Source of the DNA: Candidatus Thorarchaeota archaeon | GTDB taxonomy: Archaea; Asgardarchaeota; Thorarchaeia; Thorarchaeales; Thorarchaeaceae | NCBI GenBank assembly: GCA_016839245.1 | Contig: JAEOUN010000054.1 | Location: 1 to 23,425 of the forward strand | Reading direction: 5' to 3' | DNA length: 23,425 nt | Shown here: positions 1 to 7,090 of the stretch, one piece after another | Position numbering within the stretch: the first letter of the stretch is position 1 | Layout of the letters: each line of letters opens with the position of its first letter | Made by a program: the position numbers and the translations under genes | The notes under the pieces: generated by a model | The model's database searches: none | What the model saw: the letters and a program-made list of their open reading frames with translations, nothing else | Told to the model about the DNA's origin: nothing

Positions 1-8
1 ATTATCAC

Positions 9-2810
9 CTATGCTCTTAATACATCGACCTTTGACTCAGGTCTCCTAGATGCCAACCAGACGGGGAAGGCTGCCGCTAACACTACTACTCCAATGATTC
101 CAAGCATTGTTAATCCTGATGAACCAAGTATTATGATATTGTATCTGATCAATCCACTTACAGAGTCATTCAATTGACTTACATTACCAAATATTTCGAC
201 TAAACCTACGAAACTACCCAGCAACAATGAGAAGATAACCATCACCATCATTTCAGCCAATAGTGTCTTGAACAACTGCCATTTGGTAAATCCTCTCACT
301 GTGAGTAAGGCAATCTCTGCATCCTTCTCTCGAAGAGTTAAAACAATCACAAGAGTCGTTCCAACAAAAGCTAAAATGACCGAGAATGCAATTGCAACCC
401 ACCGTATCTTTGTTATTCCACTATCTATTGGACGTGCCCAATAATCAACAATCTCTGATGTAAATGAGGCACTGCTTTGGAGCGATGGAAACTCATCATG
501 GAATTCTTCTTGAAGAGCAGTTCCATTTGTACCTTGCAGTGTATCTATTAGGATGTGCCTTGTTGCACTATCTATGAAATCAGATGAGTTGAGAAAACTT
601 TCTGATACGAATGATGGATAATCTCCGCTTACTGATAACTGCAAGTCTTGTGTACCTCCTGAACCACCTATTCTAGTAACAAAACCTTCTAACAAAGATT
701 GATATCCAATCAGACCTACAATCTCTAAGTTGTGCGTATCACCAAAGACTGAACTCCTCACGGAGATATTATCTCCAACAATAACACCTAACTCATTTGC
801 AATTGATAGCGAGAGGATGATGCCATTGTCATTCAATTGATCCATCATCTCATGGACATCTCCAATAAACCATCCTTCTTCCCAGAATGCTGTATTCAAC
901 CAAGAATTAGGATCTATTCCTCTGGTCGATATTGTAGTAGAACCTGTCCGTAGAGTGAGTCGATACTCTGTTGTTGTTGAGATAACATGTTCGTTTGCAT
1001 CTACGATATCTAATACCTGTGTAAGATTGGCACTACTCTTGAGCTCTAATCGGACGTCTGCGCCGACATCATAGAGTGCATTTCGTTCAACAACATCGTT
1101 TTCTGAGTATAGACTGCCGATTGCAAACACTCCATAAGATACAATTAGTGAAATGAGAAAAACCATTGCAGCAGTTCGTGCCGGATTACGTTTCACATTT
1201 CTTGTAGCTAACTTTCCAAAAGCTCCAAAAAACCGACTTCCAGCATTTACCACAATTTCCTGGAATCGTTGAGATCCTCTAAGAAATAGCTTTGTTGTTC
1301 CATAAAGAAACAGAAGTGGGCCGATATAATTCAATACGCTATCTAATGCAACAAAAGCAATGATACCGATTGCAAGAGTAATGTTACCTCCAATATTTAG
1401 TAGGTCAACGAGCTGACTTGCAGAAATTCCCAGAATCCAAAGAGATAGCTTGAAACTTCCTAGAACGAAGGAAATTGTTGGTAAGAGACGCTTGTACTCA
1501 GCAGTTTCTTCGACATATACATACTGCTTTAGAGCATCAAGTATTTCGAGTTTGGATGCACGATTAGCAGGTTTCCAGACAGATATCAATGCAAGTGACA
1601 TTCCAAGAATCACTGAGAGCGTAATTGCACTACTATTGTTGGATAACACAGCGAAGAAGGTTAATCCTGGAACTTGAAGTACAGTCCATGAAATTAGAGA
1701 TCCAAGAAATACGCTGGCACCACCTGCGATTGCGCCTACAACCAATCCCTCAATCAGAAGCATATTTCGAATCGTTTTTTGTTTGTGACCTTTTGTGAGA
1801 AGTAATCCAATCTCTCGACGACGTAGATTATAGCTCACATCACTGACCATGGTCCCCGTGAAGTAAGCCATGAAGAAGATTGGCAGGGATAATGAGATGA
1901 ATGTGAAGTTCATCATGAGTGAGGTAATCGTGTACGCCAATAATGGAAATTGTAGATTCGATATGATATTAACATCAAATCGTTCTAGTCTTGAATCAAT
2001 TTTCTTCTGAATATTCTGAATTTCTTGTTGAGAACCTTCAATATCATAAGGATCGATAATGGAAGTTCTGTCAATGCTTACTTGGTAGCTATTCTCTAGG
2101 CTGAAACGTACCCGGTTTTCAAATGTATCCGCATATTCTATAATTGGCAAGCTGCTTAAATCCCAATTTGTAAGCATCATGTTGTAAGGAGATTCAAAAT
2201 TTATTCCAAATGCCCCTAGAAGAGCACCTGCAAATTGATTCTGTTGCAATGCTTCACGGACATCAATTGGAATTGAGACAAGACCTGCGATTGTGAAATT
2301 CCATTCTACTTCAGAGATGTAAGGTGGCGCAGTGAGTTCCAACGTTATCGTCACAGGAATCACTTCACCAATTGAAAAGAGAGATTCATTTGTGGACCCA
2401 CTTACAATATAGGTTTCATTTGCAGCAAGAGTATCAGACCCAGAAATGACATTCAAATTATGTGTAAAGAGAGAATTCCACTCGACTCCAAAAATCTGGA
2501 ACGAAGTATCATCAGAGTTGTTATAATCGTAATTGATTGTTGTTACTTTTGTATAGTTCGTGACTTCTGGAACCTGCGATAATTCACTTTCAATATCACT
2601 AAGTGTGTCCTCACTCCAATTTGATGTAACAGAATTGACATTGTATTCGTAAAGGACACCTTCAAGACTGCTATCAAGCGCGTTTCGAGCTAGTATATCC
2701 GCAGCAACATTTGTGCTTGCAAAGAAAGTTGTGGCAACAAGCACGCCAAGTGTAAGGGCTACAAAAAGTCGATAACTTCGAATCACTCGCTTGAGGGCAT
2801 ACTTGAACAT
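9..2810 (-). CDS. FtsX/MacB-type ABC transporter permease, duplicated architecture
   Basis: This 933-residue membrane protein is an ABC permease of the FtsX/MacB family, which in known members work with a separate ATPase to extrude lipids, peptides or lipoproteins by a mechanical movement. The layout is a duplicated unit: a TM segment near residues 12-34, a large external domain at about 35-285, a TM cluster at about 287-412 with the cytosolic signature RRREIGLLLTKG (330-341), more TM helices to about 510, a second start (KLATRNVKRNPARTAAM, 533-549), TM near 550, a second external domain at about 570-800, and a last TM cluster at 802-920 with the matching signature REKDAEIALLTVRG (827-840). 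External parts carry many N-x-S/T sequons. Start is ATG at 2810 and the stop TAG is at 9-11, so the gene is complete. No ATPase is visible in the window; a partner may lie left of it. Its substrate cannot be read from sequence. Confidence 0.9.
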   Translation of the reverse strand: MFKYALKRVIRSYRLFVALTLGVLVATTFFASTNVAADILARNALDSSLEGVLYEYNVNSVTSNWSEDTLSDIESELSQVPEVTNYTKVTTINYDYNNSDDTSFQIFGVEWNSLFTHNLNVISGSDTLAANETYIVSGSTNESLFSIGEVIPVTITLELTAPPYISEVEWNFTIAGLVSIPIDVREALQQNQFAGALLGAFGINFESPYNMMLTNWDLSSLPIIEYADTFENRVRFSLENSYQVSIDRTSIIDPYDIEGSQQEIQNIQKKIDSRLERFDVNIISNLQFPLLAYTITSLMMNFTFISLSLPIFFMAYFTGTMVSDVSYNLRRREIGLLLTKGHKQKTIRNMLLIEGLVVGAIAGGASVFLGSLISWTVLQVPGLTFFAVLSNNSSAITLSVILGMSLALISVWKPANRASKLEILDALKQYVYVEETAEYKRLLPTISFVLGSFKLSLWILGISASQLVDLLNIGGNITLAIGIIAFVALDSVLNYIGPLLFLYGTTKLFLRGSQRFQEIVVNAGSRFFGAFGKLATRNVKRNPARTAAMVFLISLIVSYGVFAIGSLYSENDVVERNALYDVGADVRLELKSSANLTQVLDIVDANEHVISTTTEYRLTLRTGSTTISTRGIDPNSWLNTAFWEEGWFIGDVHEMMDQLNDNGIILSLSIANELGVIVGDNISVRSSVFGDTHNLEIVGLIGYQSLLEGFVTRIGGSGGTQDLQLSVSGDYPSFVSESFLNSSDFIDSATRHILIDTLQGTNGTALQEEFHDEFPSLQSSASFTSEIVDYWARPIDSGITKIRWVAIAFSVILAFVGTTLVIVLTLREKDAEIALLTVRGFTKWQLFKTLLAEMMVMVIFSLLLGSFVGLVEIFGNVSQLNDSVSGLIRYNIIILGSSGLTMLGIIGVVVLAAAFPVWLASRRPESKVDVLRA

Positions 2811-2847
2811 TATGTCTGAAACCTCGGTTCATGTGTTGCACAAAACT

Positions 2848-2891
2848 CTTTTAAAGGTTGGCGTTTGTCAAACGCCTATCGTTTGATAAAC
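2848..2891 (-). promoter_or_regulatory. TATA/BRE and palindromic operator of the FtsX-like permease
   Basis: On the minus strand a TATA-like box TTTAAAAG (2855-2848), preceded by a purine-poor BRE-like stretch, lies about 40 nt before the permease ATG, which would give a short leader. Directly upstream is a near-perfect 17-bp palindrome at 2860-2876 (8-bp arms GGCGTTTG / CAAACGCC around one base). A second, weaker copy GTTTGATAAAC sits at 2881-2891, with its centre 18 bp away. CGTTTG/CAAACG half-sites occur at 2862-2867, 2869-2874 and 2880-2885. Placement beside BRE/TATA suits a dimeric regulator, either a repressor or an activator. The regulator itself is not identified. Confidence 0.6.
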
Positions 2892-2932
2892 ATAAAACGT
2901 TATTGCATTGATTTTTCTATCGCCTAATTAAG

Positions 2933-2940
2933 AAAAAAAA
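2933..2940 (-). terminator. T-tract terminator after the small Ig-domain protein
   Basis: A run of eight A on the plus strand reads as eight T on the minus strand, about 75 nt after the stop of the 3016-3600 gene and before the permease promoter. Archaeal RNA polymerase terminates at such T-tracts without needing a hairpin, so this plausibly separates the two minus-strand transcription units. Confidence 0.45.
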
Positions 2941-3015
2941 GATCAATCAGTTTCAACAATCATGCAGAGCAATATTCGCATATAAATAAAATGGACTAAT
3001 CATCTAGTCGCTGAA

Positions 3016-3600
3016 CTAGCCAAGGGCTTCCGCTGAAAGAGTTTCAGCCATCTCTTCTTGCCGTCGATCATACATTAAAGCAAATATGATTACAATAGCG
3101 GCAAGAGCACCACTAGAGCCTGCAACGATTGGCATTGTAATACTCTCATCAATTGTCTGATCTTCAGGAGAAGTAATCGTGATAAGAATATGTCTTCCAG
3201 TTCTTGTGTTGTTATTCATATCATATGCTCTTACTATTAGATTATATTCGCCGGGGAAAATTAGTGGATCTAGCTGCTTCTGGTAAAATGTTCCATTGTA
3301 TGATAATTCTTCAACCAATGTATAATTCGGGGCAACGACTCGAACAGTTACATTTCTAATACCAACACCCTCATCTGTTACATTGGCCCAAACTACGAAT
3401 GGAATCTTTTGATTAGCATGTCCAGAAATATCCCAATCCCAGATAATAGGAGGAGTAGTATCTGATTGACTTACCGTATGTTGATCTATCGAGTATTTAA
3501 GAAACGAATCTGTCACGTCATTCTGTAGGACAACGGGGATAGCTACAAGCATCATAATGAAAATAAAACATGTTTTGGAAGTCAACCTGACACGGATCAT
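3016..3600 (-). CDS. Small membrane-anchored protein with one Ig/cadherin-like domain
   Basis: This 194-residue protein is built like a miniature surface protein. It has an N-terminal hydrophobic signal or anchor (about residues 10-26), one external beta-rich domain (about 48-143) with the phrase TDEGVGIRNVTVRV typical of Ig/cadherin-like bacterial and archaeal repeats, several N-x-S/T sequons, a TM helix at about 157-176, and a short charged cytosolic tail (YDRRQEEMAETLSAEALG). The start ATG at 3600 and stop TAG at 3016 are clear. It shares the overall plan (external Ig domain, single TM, charged C-terminal tail) with the giant proteins at the right end of the window but lacks their conserved tail domain. 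Its role is unknown; a surface-structure or sensor subunit is a guess. It lies 205 bp upstream of the permease on the same strand but probably has its own terminator. Confidence 0.75.
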   Translation of the reverse strand: MIRVRLTSKTCFIFIMMLVAIPVVLQNDVTDSFLKYSIDQHTVSQSDTTPPIIWDWDISGHANQKIPFVVWANVTDEGVGIRNVTVRVVAPNYTLVEELSYNGTFYQKQLDPLIFPGEYNLIVRAYDMNNNTRTGRHILITITSPEDQTIDESITMPIVAGSSGALAAIVIIFALMYDRRQEEMAETLSAEALG

Positions 3601-3669
3601 AGTAATCGATTTATCAATCTCATTTTGCTTAATTAGCTAACTCATTAGCGCAGTAAGTAAATTTGTTAC

Positions 3670-3868
3670 AAAAAGAAGAGGGTGGGCACAGCGTCATGTG
3701 AGCAACGCCACGCATGCCGCGCCACCAATCTTCCCCGCAGAGGGAATCTCAGCGAGTCCTAATGATTTTGTGCGTCGCGTTCCAATGCGTCTGTTTTGAG
3801 ACGATTGCTAGTTGAGAATCGCACGCCATAATCCTCAACGACTCACACAATAAATATGCCGTGCCCTT
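3670..3868 (-). ncRNA. Candidate structured RNA with a four-way junction
   Basis: This gene-free segment is clearly more GC-rich than its surroundings and folds by eye into a compact four-way junction. Helices, in plus-strand coordinates: P1 3684-3692 with 3858-3866 (9 bp); P2 3696-3702 with 3842-3848 (7 bp); hairpin A 3811-3816 with 3834-3839 (6 bp); hairpin B 3788-3792 with 3799-3803, extended past one bulge by 3783-3786 with 3804-3807; stem C 3704-3708 with 3777-3781 and 3710-3714 with 3771-3775, with one mismatch between; hairpin D 3731-3735 with 3742-3746 inside C. Junction linkers are only 1-3 nt. The minus strand is preferred because the single imperfect pairs in P1 and P2 are G-U there but A-C on the plus strand, and because the minus-strand 3' side ends in a T5 tract (3674-3670). 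I do not see RNase P or SRP signature sequences, nor a tRNA T-loop. The family is unassigned. Confidence 0.6.
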
Positions 3869-3880
3869 GTGTATAGGATG

Positions 3881-3935
3881 GAATATTTGCAGTTAACCCT
3901 TGTGGTCGAAGTCACTTTCCCAGCCTATATTTGAA
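3881..3935 (-). promoter_or_regulatory. Possible promoter elements for the candidate ncRNA
   Basis: Reading leftward, two TATA-like stretches precede the ncRNA: CAAATATTC (3889-3881), about 20 nt from the first base of helix P1, and TTCAAATATAGG (3935-3924), which would place the start near 3900 and add a short 5' extension. Neither is a textbook box, so the true start is uncertain. Confidence 0.3.
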
Positions 3936-4165
3936 GTCCTAGGTTATTAGCTTTATCGTGGGGTAGGATTCATATATCCTAATATTTCATATTACTTAAA
4001 AGGAAAGTGGTGATGTCCGGCAAATTACACGTTTTCTCAACATACTTGCAATACCTTAATACAATGCTTTATCGTAATGTTTTTCACATCTACAGAAGTC
4101 GATAACAAGACCAAGGTGCAAATCAGAAGACCTTTATGAGAACTCATTCTGTGTATCAAATCCTC
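3936..4165. other. Gene-free stretch between the candidate ncRNA and the PIN-protein promoter
   Basis: The whole 612 bp from 3601 to 4212 has no convincing protein gene. Besides the ncRNA, this part holds a short AT-rich hairpin (arms TAGGAT 3964-3969 and ATCCTA 3976-3981) and a 30-codon open frame from ATG 4013 to TAA 4105 on the plus strand, which I do not accept as a gene. Positions 3601-3683 hold only AT-rich upstream sequence of the 3016-3600 gene and the T-tract of the ncRNA. Confidence 0.4.
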
Positions 4166-4167
4166 GA

Positions 4168-4184
4168 GGAAAGGAATATAATAC
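4168..4184 (+). promoter_or_regulatory. TATA promoter of the PIN-protein operon
   Basis: A TATA-like AATATAATA (4175-4183), preceded by a purine-rich BRE-like GAGGAAAGG, predicts a start near 4205. This leaves only about 8 nt before the first ATG (4213) but about 22 nt before the in-frame ATG at 4228, which also has GGAG (4215-4218) at good spacing. This supports 4228 as the real start. Confidence 0.5.
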
Positions 4185-4227
4185 TAAATCCTTGGCTTAA
4201 TAGCAGTTTCAAATGGAGACAATATCA

Positions 4228-6045
4228 ATGCGAGTATACCTTGACGCGAACTTCTTCATTTCGGGCTTTTCAGAGCGCCCAAAAGATGTGTCAATTATAA
4301 AAAATGCTACTAATAAAATAGGGGCTGAATTGTGGATTACTAGACAGGTATTCCAAGAACTCAGATGGTACCTTCGAAGAGAGGTGGAAGGTATTATCAA
4401 TATTGATGAAACTCTCTCAAAGGATATCAAATCATTTATGGAGAGCATTCAACGTCCTGAGAGTTCACTACCACAACCAAATGATATGTCTCTAATTTTG
4501 GGAGCTATGAGAAATAAGGGCTCCAAAATAGTAACTAGTGATATGAAATTACTCCAGACCATTCAAGACTTAAAGGTAAATGTCGAAGGGATTGTAGGAT
4601 CTGCTTATTGCTTGGAACTCATCGAATCAATAGACGATGAGAGGATGAAAAAAGATCTCATGCAAATTCGAGATAGAATCTATAATGAAGAGGTCAAGTA
4701 TAGTATCTCTCGCCAGGAATCGTATGATCCAGTTACTAGAATACGTATTATTGAAGATCATGCCCTCAGGGTCCTTCGTACCGTAAAGCGACCTGCTGAA
4801 GGATTAGACAGACAGCTTTCCAAAGGAAGACCACTCTTTGTTCTTGATTTTATAGAAGACATTAAGAAAGACGTTCCAACTATGTTTGAAGACTTTCAGG
4901 ATGGAAAATATGATAGCCTTGCACTTGAAATTGAGGCAGTCCAGAATGAAATAGAACGTCTTCTAATCGTATCCACTTTGACAGAAGACGCTGATACTCA
5001 TGGAAAATTAGTACGTCACGCATCTGACATCACTTTATTCTTGTATTACTTGGAGATGATTTGCCACTTATACAGAGGTACAAGGGAAGGAATTGAAGAT
5101 GCGCTAAAGGTAAGTGAAGAAGCTTTCAGACTCCTTATGTTTGCTGAAGTCAGTAATGATGAATTAAAAGCATCTGTCTTCTTTGTACGAATTCTCCTAG
5201 CACTCATTCGTGAAGACTATCAGGAGATCGATTATTTCTATAGTCTCTATGACTCAATGATTCACAGAATCGGACTAGAAGATATGAAGGAAACAACTGA
5301 AGGATTCTATGTCACAATGCAGGTGATTCGAGCAGAGGTCATGGGTGGGTTTAGTCTTACTCAAAGTAAGCTTGAATGGCCAGATGTGACAATTTCAATG
5401 TTAAATGACATTGCAAAATACAGTCTCCTATTTGATGATCATGATAATGGCTGGCAACTATCTGTCACTGCATATAAAATTGGAATTGCCTATAATAGAG
5501 AAGAAGGCACTGAAAACTCATTTAGAATGTTGTATAAAGTATCATCATCTTCCCACGATCGATTTAAACCAGCACTTGAAAAGATAGCAGAGCACGCATT
5601 GAAAGCCTTTGTAAAGAAAGGATGGAACACAAGTCTTGTGACTCCAATTCTTAATGAAGTACAAGGTCATTTGCCGCCTATTGAAAAGATGGCTACTGAT
5701 GGCATGGTATCAATTAAGAAAATACCAAAAGAATTGATGGGATGGATGGATGTCCTCTCTCTCGAAACAATTAATGACAAAGAAGTTCTTATTGTAAGAA
5801 ATGACAGTATTCAAGCACGTGTAGCCGTGAATACTCAACACCATCCTGAATTATGTTCACTTAAGACAGGACACAAAATAGCTTTGACAAACGGAGAGTT
5901 CGGCATCACAGATGCAAAACCTGATGTAGTTAAGAAATACTCAATAGTCTTGATGATTGAACCAAGTAAGACTGCTGAGATATCGTATGAAGGTGAATAT
6001 GGTTTCAGCTGTCTAAAAGTAGCTGCTCCCGATGCAGAAGCATAA
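4228..6045 (+). CDS. PIN-domain protein with long helical region and C-terminal beta-rich domain
   Basis: The first 140 or so residues form a PIN/VapC-like nuclease domain. Counting from the upstream ATG at 4213, the four expected acidic residues are D11 (in MRVYLDANFF), E49 (FQELRW), D91 (NDMSLILGA) and D110 (VTSDMKLL), so it should bind metal and could cleave RNA. Residues about 140-500 are almost all helical and may form a TPR-like solenoid; residues about 505-600 look beta-rich. At about 600 residues it is far longer than a toxin-type VapC, and no antitoxin-like gene precedes it, so a toxin role is not favoured. I prefer the ATG at 4228 (605 residues) because GGAG at 4215-4218 is a good ribosome site; the alternative is 4213. 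The next gene starts 18 nt after the stop and is probably co-transcribed. The RNA target is unknown. Confidence 0.8.
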   Translation: MRVYLDANFFISGFSERPKDVSIIKNATNKIGAELWITRQVFQELRWYLRREVEGIINIDETLSKDIKSFMESIQRPESSLPQPNDMSLILGAMRNKGSKIVTSDMKLLQTIQDLKVNVEGIVGSAYCLELIESIDDERMKKDLMQIRDRIYNEEVKYSISRQESYDPVTRIRIIEDHALRVLRTVKRPAEGLDRQLSKGRPLFVLDFIEDIKKDVPTMFEDFQDGKYDSLALEIEAVQNEIERLLIVSTLTEDADTHGKLVRHASDITLFLYYLEMICHLYRGTREGIEDALKVSEEAFRLLMFAEVSNDELKASVFFVRILLALIREDYQEIDYFYSLYDSMIHRIGLEDMKETTEGFYVTMQVIRAEVMGGFSLTQSKLEWPDVTISMLNDIAKYSLLFDDHDNGWQLSVTAYKIGIAYNREEGTENSFRMLYKVSSSSHDRFKPALEKIAEHALKAFVKKGWNTSLVTPILNEVQGHLPPIEKMATDGMVSIKKIPKELMGWMDVLSLETINDKEVLIVRNDSIQARVAVNTQHHPELCSLKTGHKIALTNGEFGITDAKPDVVKKYSIVLMIEPSKTAEISYEGEYGFSCLKVAAPDAEA

Positions 6046-6063
6046 AAAAGAAGGAATGCAACT

Positions 6064-6495
6064 TTGGAAATCTTAACATGGGCTATATTAATTGGTGTGA
6101 TTGGAGTCATTTCCTATTTCAATTACTACCTTAATTTAGCTCCAAGAACAGATCCAGAGGATTTCAGAGTTGGTCCTCCGCAATTGAATATGACTTGTGA
6201 TTGTTATTTAAATACTCTAATTTTGGGAGGCATTCTAATAATGGCTCTTAGTGCAGCATCATCAGCTTTCTCCTCAAGATTGGAGTTGTATGTTACTGGA
6301 GGAATTTCTTTCATAGTTGTTACGCTAGCTGGAATTCTTGGACGCAGAAAACGTTATAGAGAATGGCGAGAATTGCATCAGGTATTCCAGAGGGCAATAC
6401 CAAAATCAAATCTTATGCAAGGATATAGAAGTCCTGTCGATATATTATTTGATGATGAAGACGAAGAAGATGAATTTGATGACGAGTACTTCTAA
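6064..6495 (+). CDS. Small three-TM membrane protein with acidic C-terminal tail
   Basis: This 143-residue protein is not assigned to a family. It has three hydrophobic segments (about residues 3-20, 49-67 and 73-92), a basic juxtamembrane patch (GRRKRYREWREL, about 93-104) and a strikingly acidic C-terminus in which 12 of the last 18 residues are Asp or Glu. The start is TTG at 6064, supported by GAAGGA (6050-6055) at 8-nt spacing; no ATG fits the frame nearby. It follows the PIN-domain gene by 18 nt, so the two may work together, for example the acidic tail binding a basic partner at the membrane; this is inference. The converging cupin gene ends 125 bp further on, with no clear hairpin terminator between. 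Confidence 0.7.
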   Translation: MEILTWAILIGVIGVISYFNYYLNLAPRTDPEDFRVGPPQLNMTCDCYLNTLILGGILIMALSAASSAFSSRLELYVTGGISFIVVTLAGILGRRKRYREWRELHQVFQRAIPKSNLMQGYRSPVDILFDDEDEEDEFDDEYF

Positions 6496-6620
6496 AAGCA
6501 TCTATCAAATTTAAAAAAACATCAATAGAGGATCAAGACAAACATCCTTTTCTTCAGAAATATCGTTTCGGATGACTATATAGCATTCAATTCATTTATG
6601 CTCATTTGATTGCGTAAGAT

Positions 6621-6983
6621 TTAGTGTACTTGATCTATTTTATCCTGTTTCATATTTGGACATTTAATTGCAACTAGTTTGCTGTCTTCGCTCTTGGATG
6701 CTTTTATGGAATGAAATTCCTTAGGATCAACAAGTAATAAATCTCCAGGGACTAAATCAAATTGTTCTTCATCCACTATCATGGTAAGAGGAGTTAGAGC
6801 TATGAAAAGCTCCTGCAGTACTTCATGGGCATGAGGTTTTGTTTGAATTCCTGCAGGTATCGCAATAAAAATGAAACCTGCAGTGTTCAATTGTTGTGAG
6901 AATTTTAAATCAGCATAATATCTTACTGAATACCCTGCTCGTTCGATTTCCGGTATATCTGAAATAGTGAAAAGACGAACCAT
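6621..6983 (-). CDS. Cupin-domain protein, single domain
   Basis: A 120-residue single-domain cupin. Motif 1 reads GIQTKPHAHEVLQE with metal ligands H51, H53 and E58; motif 2 reads PGDLLLVDPKEFH with H91. All four usual metal ligands are therefore present, and the length is that of a minimal cupin barrel. Known cupins of this size are enzymes (isomerases, dioxygenases) or small-molecule sensors, and sequence alone does not choose. The start is taken as ATG at 6983. A TTG three codons upstream (6992) is in frame but lies inside an inverted repeat and lacks a ribosome site. It is transcribed divergently from the pseudo-GTPase operon, with 91 bp between the starts that contain two inverted repeats, so joint regulation is possible. 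Confidence 0.85.
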   Translation of the reverse strand: MVRLFTISDIPEIERAGYSVRYYADLKFSQQLNTAGFIFIAIPAGIQTKPHAHEVLQELFIALTPLTMIVDEEQFDLVPGDLLLVDPKEFHSIKASKSEDSKLVAIKCPNMKQDKIDQVH

Positions 6984-6988
6984 TGTTA

Positions 6989-7018
6989 TCAACTACGAAC
7001 ATACGTTCAAGTAGTTGA
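6989..7018. promoter_or_regulatory. Inverted repeat just upstream of the cupin start
   Basis: Perfect 8-bp arms TCAACTAC (6989-6996) and GTAGTTGA (7011-7018) enclose a nested pair GAAC / GTTC (6997-7000, 7005-7008) around a 4-base centre. On the cupin (minus) strand it spans roughly -6 to -35 from the ATG, downstream of a possible TATA-like element near 7033-7044. It could be a regulator-binding site or a 5'-leader hairpin. Confidence 0.5.
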
Positions 7019-7050
7019 GTCTTCTTCCATGACAATAAATTATTAGTTGG

Positions 7051-7090
7051 TATAATTCAATATGTAATCTGAGAATGTCTACTCAGATTA
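7051..7090 (+). promoter_or_regulatory. TATA box and start-codon-spanning inverted repeat of the pseudo-GTPase operon
   Basis: The TATA-like TATAATTC (7051-7058) lies 24 nt before the ATG at 7075, which predicts a leaderless transcript beginning at or next to the start codon. Centred on that same point is a perfect 9-bp inverted repeat, TAATCTGAG (7065-7073) and CTCAGATTA (7082-7090), with an 8-base centre that contains the ATG. A dimeric protein bound there would block transcription initiation, so a repressor operator is the simplest reading. Confidence 0.6.

Noticed and set aside
3670..3868. RNase P RNA, SRP RNA or a tRNA as identity of the structured segment
   Set aside because: No GAGGAAAGUCC-like RNase P core, no SRP helix-8 loop pattern and no tRNA T-loop or 7-5-5 cloverleaf geometry in either strand.
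3964..3981. AT-rich hairpin TAGGAT / ATCCTA as a terminator or attenuator
   Set aside because: Weak 6-bp stem, no T-tract and no gene ending or starting next to it.
4013..4105. A 30-codon plus-strand open frame (ATG to TAA) between the candidate ncRNA and the PIN gene, with purine-rich sequence upstream
   Set aside because: Short, no recognisable motif, no clear spaced ribosome site, and the expected chance frequency of such frames is high.
4228..6045. Toxin-antitoxin system (VapC-type) for the PIN-domain gene
   Set aside because: The protein is over four times the usual VapC length and no small DNA-binding antitoxin gene overlaps or precedes it.
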